A stretch of DNA of 64,000 nucleotides. It comes from CAYRUD01 sp964427425 (GTDB lineage Bacteria; Chlamydiota; Chlamydiia; Chlamydiales; FEN-1388). The position numbers and the translations under genes are program-made. Numbering within the stretch: position 1 is the first letter of the stretch; each line of letters starts with the position of its first letter. Under the pieces are notes generated by a model. It worked only from the letters and a program-made list of their open reading frames with translations, made no database searches and was not told the origin of the DNA. Location: assembly GCA_964427425.1 (NCBI GenBank), contig CAYRUD010000010.1, positions 1 to 64,000 on the forward strand, in the 5' to 3' direction. Shown here piece by piece: positions 1 to 8,305 of this stretch.

Positions 1-521
1 GTGCCAAGACGCTCATATCTATCGTCGATTCCTTGAAGCTTTAGCCAGAGGATATGCTTTCGCAAGGTGAGAAGAGGTGATATTTCCTCATTCCTTTCTT
101 GCGTTGGGCTCTCAAGGGCTGGGGCGATGCTCTGCTGCTTCTGAATTTGTGCCCCTTCATGCTTCCTTGGCTTAAATTTAACAAGCCGCTCATATGCCGG
201 GACAGTCTCGTATGCTTCGCCTAACTCCTCGTATTCATCTTGTTCTTCTTCAACGACAGGTTGATCAGTCTCTTGATTTTCGTTTTGCGGATCTAAAAGT
301 TGATCTTCTACTGTTTCATCCTCGAGCGGAGCTAAAGCTTCTTCTTCGAGCAGTCTTTCAACACTATCTTCTGGCAGAGGACGTGGCGAGTTATCGAGTC
401 CGAAGTAGTCGACGGCTCTTTGAGATGTAATAGGCTTTCCTTCGCGGAGTTGTTTCATCCGCATCTTTTGGATTGCCTCATTGATGCTCTCTTCACCCTT
501 AGAAAAGTCAATTTTTGCCAT
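1..521 (-). CDS. Unrecognised acidic protein, N-terminal part (runs off the window)
   Basis: The reading frame starts with ATG at 521 on the minus strand, preceded by a good Shine-Dalgarno (AGAGG, 9 bases away), and stays open for 173 codons to the window edge. The protein begins MAKIDFSKGEESINEA and has a strongly acidic middle (runs of EEE and EED, roughly residues 60-110). A more basic, Leu-rich stretch follows (LLTLRKHILWLKLQG). I see no signal peptide, membrane segment or known motif, and do not recognise the family. The clear RBS and the unbroken frame support a real gene; the function is unknown because the C-terminal part is missing. Confidence 0.7.
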   Translation of the reverse strand, partial: MAKIDFSKGEESINEAIQKMRMKQLREGKPITSQRAVDYFGLDNSPRPLPEDSVERLLEEEALAPLEDETVEDQLLDPQNENQETDQPVVEEEQDEYEELGEAYETVPAYERLVKFKPRKHEGAQIQKQQSIAPALESPTQERNEEISPLLTLRKHILWLKLQGIDDRYERLG

Positions 522-764
522 AAAAGACGGCCTCTTTAAAGACGACTGCTTCGTATTAAAATTTTCTTATAGTACAAAACATCTTCTTACATGAAGCAAA
601 AATATGACTTACTTTGTGATTTCACTTTGTTGATAGAGATGAGTCCTTCGCTAAGGATTTAATTAGGCCTCGAATGATCAGATATTTTCTTGGTATTAAA
701 GCATTTCCATATTTTATATGAATGGCGGGTGTCTAGACGATCTGTGATATGAGGAGAACAGGGA

Positions 765-2384
765 ATGGAGCTGCAATTTGATTCTAATATTGCGATAAAT
801 GACTTATCAAAATTTGTTGATTTCTATAACGAAAGCCAAAAAAAAGATCTTGGCTCTAGAGAGAAATTGAAGTCTTGCATGCGGCAAGTCCTATTTCCTG
901 ATGAAGCCCCAGTTCAACGCGTGCTTAGAAACTTAAAGCAATTTATTTTTCATCCGATAAGCTATTTCCGAAAGGATTTGGAGCTTATTGACTTAGTTGA
1001 GAAAATAAAAGATCGAGTTACAATTATTGAACGATCAAATGAGTGTAGCAAGGATAAAACGGAGATTGTTAAGAAAGTCGACGATATTATTTTTTCTGTA
1101 ACAGGCCTCAGTTTGAGTAATGTGGAATCGCAGACAAGTAAATCTCTCATTCAGAGAGTTCGAGCGCAATATAATGAACGAACAAGCTCTGCGATCAAGT
1201 TTATCTACAATAACATCATTTTGGATCGAATTGAACGCCAAGTAGAGAGCGCGGCTACTACGAAAGAATTCTTTAGCGAGATACATAACTTTTTCCAATT
1301 AGTTAAAACACTCAAGAAATCAACTTTGGATGAGAATCAAGAAAAACGCCTCCAACGAGTTGTTGATAGCTTCATTTATAAATTGACGTTGGAACAGGAC
1401 ACCCTTTCTACATGTGTTACAAACTTTACCAATATTAGAGAAGAGTGCAGCGGAGCTAATCATAAATCAGTATTTTTACTAAAAGTTGGAGCATATCTTG
1501 ACTTACAGGGCTTAATCGAATCAACTTTTATGACCTATTTTGAGAAAGCTCGATCTCCAGGATTAACTCAGATTGAAAAAGAGGAGTTAAGAGCTTTTAA
1601 AAGTGGATTTGAGAGCGGTCTTAAAGACTTTAGAGCGCTGTTGAACATCTCGGAGTCGCTGCATAGCCAGGATCAGAAGAAGTTAGAGTTATTTGAGAGT
1701 CTGCTTAATTCTCCCGAGCCACAAAACGCGAAACCTACACAAGCAGATGTGGGTGTTTATGAAAAAATAAAGAACGGTTTTTCTTCTCTATTTTCTTATA
1801 AGACGGTAGAGGGTGTCAAAGAAAGTGTCTCGTCTGTCATGACTCTTGATAATATGATGGCATATAGTGCCCCTCTTCTTACTGCGGGATATAGTTTTGT
1901 GCGTGGAGATTCTCTGCCTATCGTTTTACTCCGTCTTGGATTACCTATAGCCGTTAATACAATTTCCACTGGTGTCAGTAAGATAACATCTTCTTATTTG
2001 AATGTATCAGCTGAAAAAGCAGCAACGATTGATGCGGCTACAAGAACTATGCTCAATCTCTTGATGATTGTGGGTTTGAATAGGTATTTGGCAATTAAGG
2101 ATGAAAAGGGTTCTGAGACGGATACTACAGCTCAGAACGGAGCTATTAAAGGTCAAACTATACAGGTAGAGAATCCTCCAGAGCCTATTCAACAAGCTGC
2201 AGAGCCACTATCTACTACAGCTTCCGCAGTTCCATACGGACCTCATATTCCTATGTCGGAGCGTATTGACAGGTTATTGTCAATAATTATCGGAAGTGAG
2301 TCCACAAAAGAGGAAGTGGCAAATGCTCGCAGCGAATTCTTTAGATTGTATGTCGAATGTTTGGATGGTAAGCGAACGAAATAA
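765..2384 (+). CDS. Hypothetical protein with C-terminal hydrophobic segments, effector-like
   Basis: A 539-residue protein that I do not recognise. ATG at 765 follows a GAGGAG ribosome binding site. Residues 1-340 are helical and charged, with no signal peptide. Two hydrophobic stretches follow at about 363-410 and 425-445, then a Pro/Ala/Thr-rich linker (about 455-500) and a short helical tail. A long soluble N-terminal part with late hydrophobic segments is compatible with a protein inserted into a host-derived membrane after type III secretion, but this is inference only. It stands alone: the upstream gene is divergent, and a terminator follows at 2413-2455. AT-rich codon use resembles the other accessory genes here rather than the housekeeping ones. 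Confidence 0.75.
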   Translation: MELQFDSNIAINDLSKFVDFYNESQKKDLGSREKLKSCMRQVLFPDEAPVQRVLRNLKQFIFHPISYFRKDLELIDLVEKIKDRVTIIERSNECSKDKTEIVKKVDDIIFSVTGLSLSNVESQTSKSLIQRVRAQYNERTSSAIKFIYNNIILDRIERQVESAATTKEFFSEIHNFFQLVKTLKKSTLDENQEKRLQRVVDSFIYKLTLEQDTLSTCVTNFTNIREECSGANHKSVFLLKVGAYLDLQGLIESTFMTYFEKARSPGLTQIEKEELRAFKSGFESGLKDFRALLNISESLHSQDQKKLELFESLLNSPEPQNAKPTQADVGVYEKIKNGFSSLFSYKTVEGVKESVSSVMTLDNMMAYSAPLLTAGYSFVRGDSLPIVLLRLGLPIAVNTISTGVSKITSSYLNVSAEKAATIDAATRTMLNLLMIVGLNRYLAIKDEKGSETDTTAQNGAIKGQTIQVENPPEPIQQAAEPLSTTASAVPYGPHIPMSERIDRLLSIIIGSESTKEEVANARSEFFRLYVECLDGKRTK

Positions 2385-2412
2385 TTGCTCTCTTCTGTCG
2401 TCGTAAGAGCCG

Positions 2413-2455
2413 CCTCCTCATTGAAGGTTTATATGTCTTCCGAGGAGGTTTTTTT
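2413..2455 (+). terminator. Rho-independent terminator after the 539-residue protein gene
   Basis: CCTCCTC at 2413-2419 pairs with GAGGAGG at 2442-2448, with a possible inner GAAG/CTTC pairing, followed by seven T (2449-2455). It begins about 30 bases after the stop codon. Confidence 0.8.
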
Positions 2456-2608
2456 ACCCATTTCGATAATCCATGTAATAATAAATTTTACTTATATATA
2501 GTGCGGAACAGGCAGGGCTCTTATCTGCTATGGCTCATTACATGCCACGGTTAGTGAGAGTTCGAAGAGCCATTTACTTGTACATGCATCTTAAGTTGGA
2601 AAAGAATC

Positions 2609-4006
2609 ATGGAAGAGATCAAAGCGGATTTGGTTGTCATTGGATCGGGTCCCTCTGGGCAAAAGGCGGCAATTCAGGGCGCAAAGCTTGGAAAAAAAGT
2701 AGTAGTGGTCGAGAAAGATCCAGCTCCTGGTGGCGCTTGCGTGTACTCCGGAACTATTCCATCAAAGACCTTAAGAGAAGCGATCGTCAATCTGACTGAT
2801 TTCAACAATAGAAGCTTTTATGGGCAGGATATGCCAATTCGTGAAGTGACGATTCAGGATTTGAATTATCGCCTTCACAAAGTGATCGAAGACGAAAAAA
2901 ATATGGTTCTTCGACAGTTTAAGAAGAACGATATTACACTTGTACAGGGGATTGCTCGCTTTGAGACTCCTCATCAATTGATTGTCATGGATGATGAGTA
3001 TCGAATTAAATACCAGATTACAACAGAGAGGACGATCGTCGCAACTGGTTCAAAGCCACGAAATCCGCTTGATATTCCATTCGATAATGAGACGATCGTC
3101 GACTCGACCAGACTTTTGGCTTTAAACAGAGTACCAAAGACGCTGATAGTATTAGGTGGTGGGATCATCGGTTCTGAATACGCAAGCTTCTTTGCGGCTC
3201 TCGGCTGCCAAGTGACCATCGTTGATAAGAGAGATCATATCCTGCCAGTTCTCGATGCAGAGATAGGTATGCATTTACAAAATGCATTGACGGACATAGG
3301 GATGAAATTTTTGCCTAATAAAGAGCCTGAGAAGATTGTCAAAGAAAATGGACAGGCAAGAGTCATTTTCAAAGATGGGTCTAGTATTGAGGGCGAAGTT
3401 GTACTGTACGCTTTGGGTCGAACTGCGAACGTCGACTCACTCCATTTAAAGAATATAGGCATTGAGCTCGATCCAAAGGGATATATTCCTGTGAATGCGC
3501 TTTTTCAGACTGTAATTCCAAGTATCTATGCTGTCGGAGACGTTATTGGTGGACCAAGTCTTGGATCAACAAGTATGGAACAGGGGCGCCTTGCGGCTCG
3601 ACACGCTTTTGGTGCGCAGACACACTATTTTCCAAATATCTATCCAATGGGTATTTACAGTATCCCTGAGATTTCTACGTGCGGATATACTGAAGAGGCG
3701 CTGAAAGAGCTTGGGTTTAGATATGAGGTGGGAAGAGCATATTACCACGAGATTGCCCGAGGTCATATTGATGGAAGCTCTACTGGATTATTTAAGATTC
3801 TCTTTCATGCAGATACGCTTGAAATACTTGGGTGTCATGTAATAGGAAGGGGAGCGACAGAAGTTATCCACATTGGGCAGATAGCTATGAACTTCAACGC
3901 TCGCGTCGATTTCTTTGTCGATCAAATATTCAACTACCCAACATATGCTGAAGGGTATCGGGTTGCTGCATTGAATGGATTAAATAAGATCAAACACGTT
4001 CGTTAG
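2609..4006 (+). CDS. sthA: Soluble pyridine nucleotide transhydrogenase
   Basis: 465 residues, essentially the length of E. coli SthA (466). The FAD-binding GxGxxG is at residues 12-17. The segment around C44 reads GGACVYSGTIPSK: it keeps one cysteine and has Thr where lipoyl dehydrogenases carry the second redox cysteine, which is typical of SthA. The second Rossmann motif (LGGGIIGSEYAS), the AVGDV segment and the C-terminal YPTYAEGYRVAALNGLN block all match the family. SthA is a cytoplasmic flavoprotein that equilibrates NADPH with NADH. It appears monocistronic and converges on clpB across a shared hairpin. I do not recall this gene in Chlamydiaceae, so it may mark a broader metabolic repertoire. 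Confidence 0.93.
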   Translation: MEEIKADLVVIGSGPSGQKAAIQGAKLGKKVVVVEKDPAPGGACVYSGTIPSKTLREAIVNLTDFNNRSFYGQDMPIREVTIQDLNYRLHKVIEDEKNMVLRQFKKNDITLVQGIARFETPHQLIVMDDEYRIKYQITTERTIVATGSKPRNPLDIPFDNETIVDSTRLLALNRVPKTLIVLGGGIIGSEYASFFAALGCQVTIVDKRDHILPVLDAEIGMHLQNALTDIGMKFLPNKEPEKIVKENGQARVIFKDGSSIEGEVVLYALGRTANVDSLHLKNIGIELDPKGYIPVNALFQTVIPSIYAVGDVIGGPSLGSTSMEQGRLAARHAFGAQTHYFPNIYPMGIYSIPEISTCGYTEEALKELGFRYEVGRAYYHEIARGHIDGSSTGLFKILFHADTLEILGCHVIGRGATEVIHIGQIAMNFNARVDFFVDQIFNYPTYAEGYRVAALNGLNKIKHVR

Positions 4007-4019
4007 GCAATTCCATATC

Positions 4020-4075
4020 ACACAATTCCCTCTTCATCTCCATGAGAGTGGCAATGAAGAGGGGTTGTGTATTTA
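4020..4075. terminator. Hairpin between convergent sthA and clpB
   Basis: ACACAA-ttc-CCTCTTCAT (4020-4037) pairs with ATGAAGAGGGGTTGTGT (4054-4070). On the plus strand it is followed by ATTTATTT. It lies between the two convergent stop codons and probably serves sthA, perhaps both genes. Confidence 0.7.
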
Positions 4076-4076
4076 T

Positions 4077-6704
4077 TTAACGTGTTGAAGTTGCACGAAA
4101 GTCGATTGCATCGTCTTTTTTCATATAAAGTGTCACCTCTTGATGAGGTTTAATTGTGCCGCTTAAGATAGCGGAAGCGAGAGGGTTGACTACTTCATTT
4201 TGTATGAGGCGTTTTAATGGGCGAGCGCCAAAAAGCGGGTCGTAGCCTTCTTTTGCGAGGTAGTCGATAACATTTTCCTCCCATGAGAGTGTAATCTCTT
4301 TATCGAGAAGTCTCTTGACTAGTCTCTTCAGCTGAATGAGGACAATCTTACCCATGTCTTTTTGCTTTAACGGCAAGAATGGGAGAATGTCGTCGAGTCG
4401 ATTTATGAACTCTGGTCTAAAGTGGCTCTTGATAACTGGGTCGAGAATTTTCAAGATAGTCTCTTTTGTGAGCTGCCCCTGTCGATCTCCTTCAATGTGC
4501 TGCATGAGAAGATCTGAGCCCAAGTTTGATGTCATGATGAAGAGCGCGTTCTTGCAATTGACGAGCCTTCCCTTGCTGTCTGTAATGCGGCCATCATCAA
4601 ATACTTGTAAAAGGATATTAAAGACATCGTGATGGGCTTTTTCAATCTCGTCGAGCAATACAATAGAGTAAGGGCGACGTCTCAATGCCTCAGTGAGCTG
4701 TCCTCCCTCTTCATATCCAACATAGCCTGGAGGAGATCCGATCAACTTAGAAATAGAGTGTTTCTCCATGTACTCTGACATGTCGATGCGTATAATCGCT
4801 TCTTCTTGGTTAAAAAGTTGCTCCGCAAGTGTTTTTGCAAGCTCCGTTTTCCCTACGCCTGTTGGACCTAAGAAGAGGAATGCTCCAAGTGGACGAGCAG
4901 GATCTGAAAGTCCGGCTCTTGATCTTCTGATAGCTTCAGAGACGGCTTGTACTGCGAAATGCTGGCCGACCACTCTTTCTTCTAATGTTTTCTCTAAATG
5001 AAGAAGCTTCTCAGCTTCTTGCATAAGCATCTTCTGAACAGGAATGCCAGTCCACTTGGATACGACATGAGCGATTAAAGACTCATCGACTTCTTCTTGG
5101 AGAAGTCGGTTTGGACGGCACTTCAGCTCTTCCTCAGCTTTTTTCATTTCTTCTGTAAGATGAGGTATCTCGCTGTATCTAATCTGAGCTACCTTCTGAT
5201 AGTCCGCTTTTCTTTCAGCTTCTTCTTCTTGGAATTTGAGCGTCTCAAGCTTGTCTTTCATCTTCTTAATCGAGTCGAGGCTCTTCTTTTCCTCTTCCCA
5301 TTCTTGACGAAGCTTTTGAATCTCTTCTTGAACAGTGCCTATCTTAGCTTCAATTTTTTCAAGCTCAGGGTTTTTGGCTGTGCTGCCAGACGAGCTCTCA
5401 CGCTTGAGCGCCTCTTTCTCAATGATGAGAGTAGAAAGCTCTCTTTCTTTGGTATCAATTGGAAGAGGCCTAGATCCTATCTGCATGCGAATTAAGCTTG
5501 CAGCTTCATCGATCAAGTCGATAGCTTTATCTGGAAGGAAGCGGTCTGAGATATATCTTGATGATAAGTACGCAGCAGCGTGGATTGCATCTTCAGTGAT
5601 CTTGACTCCATGAAAGATCTCGTATCGCTCTCGTAATCCTCTGAGGATGGCAACAGCTTCTTCTGGAGTTGGTTCTTTAACAAATACGGGCTGGAATCGA
5701 CGCTCAAGCGCGGCATCTTTTTCAATATATTTTTGATATTCATTAAGAGTGGTTGCGCCAATACAGTGAAGCGTTCCACGTGCGAGAGCGGGCTTGAGCA
5801 AGTTTGCCGCGTCCATTGCGCCTTCAGCGGCGCCTGCTCCGACAAGAGTGTGAACTTCGTCGATGAAGAGAATAATCTTTCCTTCATTGGCCTCAATTTC
5901 TTTTAAGATGCCCTTTAATCGATCTTCGAATTCACCGCGATATTTCGTTCCCGCGATAAGGCTCCCCATATCAAGAGTGTAGAGCGATTTTGACTTAAGA
6001 GATTCAGGAACATCTTCTTGGATAATACGAAGAGCAAGACCTTCAGCAATGGCAGTCTTTCCAACACCCGGCTCTCCGATAAGCATGGGGTTGTTTTTCG
6101 TTCTTCGGCTTAAGACCTGAATCGTGCGTCGTATTTCTTCATCTCGACCAATAACTGGATCGAGCTTTCCATTTCGAGCAAGCTCTGTCAAGTTTTTACA
6201 GTATTTTTGAAGGGCTTGGATACTTGATTCGGCACCTTCTGAGTCTAATGGACGACCAGCGCGCATTTTTTGTATACCCTCTTCTAAGCTCTTTTTCGCA
6301 GGAATAGTTGATTTCTTTTTCCATGAGGCAATAGCTGGATCTTCAGATGTGAGCATGGAAAGGAAGATGTGATCAGAGCCAATGTAGCTATCTTTCATCT
6401 CTTGAGCAGAGGCTTCGGCTCTTTGGAGAAGACTTTCAAGTGATCGATGAATATGCGGCATCTGCTCCGAGGAGGCAGTCTGATCAAGGACTGGAAGCTC
6501 TGATATTCGCTCTTCTAAGAGTCTATGAAATGAGGCTGCGTCGAGATTGAATTGTTTGAAAAGGGAGCGGAAGTAGCCCTCTTCGTTCTCAATCATTGCG
6601 CTTAAGAAATGAGCTTCATGGAGTTCGGCGTTTTTATTATTTCTTACGGTTTGTATCGCTCGTTGAAGAGCTTCTGTGACTGGTTCGGTGTAGTGAAGAG
6701 GCAT
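4077..6704 (-). CDS. clpB: ATP-dependent disaggregase ClpB
   Basis: Hsp100 chaperone that extracts proteins from aggregates together with DnaK. From the chosen ATG (6704, protein begins MPLHYTEPVTEAL) it has 875 residues. The order is an N domain, AAA1 with Walker A GEPGVGKT at about 210-217 and the IDEVHTLVGAG Walker B, the long coiled-coil M domain rich in Glu/Lys (about 405-530), then AAA2 with GPTGVGKT and LLDEIEKAH. The C-terminal FGARPLKRLIQ segment is typical. The sequence closely follows chlamydial ClpB. A longer frame could start at 6737, but its extra 11 residues have no family counterpart; neither start has an ideal ribosome binding site. I looked for a CIRCE-type operator upstream and saw none. 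Confidence 0.96.
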   Translation of the reverse strand: MPLHYTEPVTEALQRAIQTVRNNKNAELHEAHFLSAMIENEEGYFRSLFKQFNLDAASFHRLLEERISELPVLDQTASSEQMPHIHRSLESLLQRAEASAQEMKDSYIGSDHIFLSMLTSEDPAIASWKKKSTIPAKKSLEEGIQKMRAGRPLDSEGAESSIQALQKYCKNLTELARNGKLDPVIGRDEEIRRTIQVLSRRTKNNPMLIGEPGVGKTAIAEGLALRIIQEDVPESLKSKSLYTLDMGSLIAGTKYRGEFEDRLKGILKEIEANEGKIILFIDEVHTLVGAGAAEGAMDAANLLKPALARGTLHCIGATTLNEYQKYIEKDAALERRFQPVFVKEPTPEEAVAILRGLRERYEIFHGVKITEDAIHAAAYLSSRYISDRFLPDKAIDLIDEAASLIRMQIGSRPLPIDTKERELSTLIIEKEALKRESSSGSTAKNPELEKIEAKIGTVQEEIQKLRQEWEEEKKSLDSIKKMKDKLETLKFQEEEAERKADYQKVAQIRYSEIPHLTEEMKKAEEELKCRPNRLLQEEVDESLIAHVVSKWTGIPVQKMLMQEAEKLLHLEKTLEERVVGQHFAVQAVSEAIRRSRAGLSDPARPLGAFLFLGPTGVGKTELAKTLAEQLFNQEEAIIRIDMSEYMEKHSISKLIGSPPGYVGYEEGGQLTEALRRRPYSIVLLDEIEKAHHDVFNILLQVFDDGRITDSKGRLVNCKNALFIMTSNLGSDLLMQHIEGDRQGQLTKETILKILDPVIKSHFRPEFINRLDDILPFLPLKQKDMGKIVLIQLKRLVKRLLDKEITLSWEENVIDYLAKEGYDPLFGARPLKRLIQNEVVNPLASAILSGTIKPHQEVTLYMKKDDAIDFRATSTR

Positions 6705-6823
6705 AAGATGTGCTTTATGAACTCCTCTGTTGAGCATCGATATAATTTCTGTAAGGGGGTCAAGAATTCAATCTTGATTACATATAAAATATTACGCTGA
6801 AGAAGGGAATATTGCAAACAAGA

Positions 6824-6854
6824 AATTAGCAGTCTCTATAATAGACTGCTAATT
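6824..6854. terminator. Perfect 12-bp hairpin between the 165-residue secreted protein gene and clpB
   Basis: AATTAGCAGTCT (6824-6835) and AGACTGCTAATT (6843-6854) form a perfect 12-bp stem with a 7-base loop. On the minus strand TCTTGTTTG follows, so it can end the gene at 6889-7386 and insulate clpB. Confidence 0.7.
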
Positions 6855-6888
6855 TTTATGGTGGTTGGGTATGACAAGAGATGGACGG

Positions 6889-7386
6889 CTACTTTTTCTT
6901 CTTCTTTGTTTCTGTTTTTTCTTTAGCTTTTACAGTTTCTTGAGTTTTCTTGTTCTTAAGAAGATATGATCTTGCTTTTCCTAAAGCTGTGATCTCAATT
7001 TCATCACCATTTGCCCACTTGGCACATACGTTTCTGTTAGAAGACGAGCCAATAGAGTAGGTTTTGCCATCTGAGAGCTCAATCATTTTTCCATTTTCTT
7101 TAATAGCTACTACAGAGCCAATAACTGCCTCTTTAAGGTTCATATCTTTGGATCGAATCCATGAGAGAAGCTTTTCTTGCTCTTCTTTTGAGAGCTTTTC
7201 AATTCCTGTAGAGGAGGTCTCGCTCTCACTCATAGTATTAAATGGGAAAATGAGAGACTCATTGAGAGTCGTTAATTTCTCATCAGATTGAGCAGTTGAA
7301 GACTTTTCATCTGCGAATCCTTGAGAAAAAGGGCAAAGAAGGAGTGTAAGAGCAAGAAGCGATGAGTTGAATCGACTACGTTTCAT
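6889..7386 (-). CDS. Secreted hypothetical protein, one copy of a shared W-x-D module
   Basis: About 165 residues from ATG at 7386, chosen because AAGG lies 8 bases upstream; ATG at 7404 would add six residues. The N-terminus is a signal peptide (basic start, LLALTLLLCPF, then a small-residue site before ADEKSS). The C-terminal half carries a module of the form DGKTYSI...W-x-x-GDEIEI...SYLLKNKKT that also occurs twice in the neighbour at 7419-8240. It ends with a Lys-rich tail ending KKKKK. The two genes are 32 bases apart on the same strand and are probably co-transcribed. I do not recognise the family; periplasmic or secreted location is inferred from the signal peptide. Confidence 0.75.
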   Translation of the reverse strand: MKRSRFNSSLLALTLLLCPFSQGFADEKSSTAQSDEKLTTLNESLIFPFNTMSESETSSTGIEKLSKEEQEKLLSWIRSKDMNLKEAVIGSVVAIKENGKMIELSDGKTYSIGSSSNRNVCAKWANGDEIEITALGKARSYLLKNKKTQETVKAKEKTETKKKKK

Positions 7387-7418
7387 GGTCTGGACCTTGT
7401 TCATTGAATCGTTGAAAC

Positions 7419-8240
7419 CTATTTTTTGATTTGGATCGCCTTAATTGTACTTCCGCTATCGAGATTGACAAGTTGAAATGTATATACCAAATCTGAACTT
7501 CTTTCTACACGAACTCTGTCTTGCACTTTCCAAGTAACTTCGACAATTTTCTGATCAACAGGTGCGATTTTCCATTGAGTTCCGTTTGAAAGTCCTATCC
7601 GTCCGTTCTGAATGTCCATCGATACGATGTTGAATGATCCTGAGAAATAAGAGGGCTTGTCTTGGGGGCGCTCATGATTCGGAGAAGGCTTTGTAAGAAG
7701 TTTTGCCGCAGCACTTTCATTGCGAGTTCTATTCAAGAGTGTATACGGGCGGCTAATATCTCGTGCGCCCTTTTCAATGTCGATAATATCATCGCGTTGC
7801 CAGTATTTCGATGTGATTCGATCAAATGGGACGATCTCCCAAACGGATCCATCCTTCAGAAGTATTTTCTCGCCATTTTGATTACGGAAAATTCGAAGAT
7901 TAGCAGTCTTTGTAGACTCATCGATCTCTTCTTTTGTCGCCTTTGCATTTGGTCTTAGATATGCAGGCCACGATTGAACCCATGAGGAGATAGATTGAGA
8001 GGGGTGGTAGGTAGGCGCCTCTTCTATAACAGCTCTTGTCCATTTCTCTAGCCAACGGGCAAATGCTCTTTTCTTTTCTTCTGAGGCATCAGTGAAGCCA
8101 AGATCCTTAGCTTCCTCCTCAGTCATGACATAAGATGGTTTCAAGCCATCTTCAGCCTGTATTGGGGATAGTGAGAAGGAAAATAGAAAAAGTGCAGTAG
8201 AGAATAATTTTCGAGAAGCTAAAGCGCTTATGTTTATCAT
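7419..8240 (-). CDS. Secreted hypothetical protein with two copies of a W-x-D module
   Basis: About 273 residues from ATG at 8240; the open frame extends to a TTG at 8261, but the ATG has a GTGAG site upstream and gives a clean signal peptide (FSTALFLFSFSLSPIQAEDG). Two related modules follow, at about residues 125-180 and 210-270 (numbered from 8240). Each has the pattern L-x-[DN]-G-x-x-W-[EK]-I-x-P-x-D, then W-x-x-x-D-x-[IV], then Y-x-x-x-L-[VN]-N. The same module is found once in the downstream gene. The fold is likely a small beta-sheet domain, but I cannot assign a function. It lies in a same-strand run between the transglutaminase-like gene upstream and the sister gene downstream. Confidence 0.78.
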   Translation of the reverse strand: MINISALASRKLFSTALFLFSFSLSPIQAEDGLKPSYVMTEEEAKDLGFTDASEEKKRAFARWLEKWTRAVIEEAPTYHPSQSISSWVQSWPAYLRPNAKATKEEIDESTKTANLRIFRNQNGEKILLKDGSVWEIVPFDRITSKYWQRDDIIDIEKGARDISRPYTLLNRTRNESAAAKLLTKPSPNHERPQDKPSYFSGSFNIVSMDIQNGRIGLSNGTQWKIAPVDQKIVEVTWKVQDRVRVERSSDLVYTFQLVNLDSGSTIKAIQIKK

Positions 8241-8305
8241 TATTTTTTGACTCACTCTCAAGCATTTTGATGCATACTTGTGTTTTCTATACTTTAAATT
8301 CTGAT

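Noticed and set aside
194..430. Plus-strand ORF of 78 codons near the window start
   Set aside because: Lies antisense inside the minus-strand gene 1-521, which has a clear start and RBS.
5097..5495. Plus-strand ORF of 132 codons
   Set aside because: Antisense to the clpB middle domain; its Leu/Phe-rich product mirrors Glu/Lys codons of clpB.
6705..6900. CIRCE-type heat-shock operator before clpB
   Set aside because: No TTAGCACTC/GAGTGCTAA pair; the inverted repeat there is a 12-bp hairpin of different sequence.
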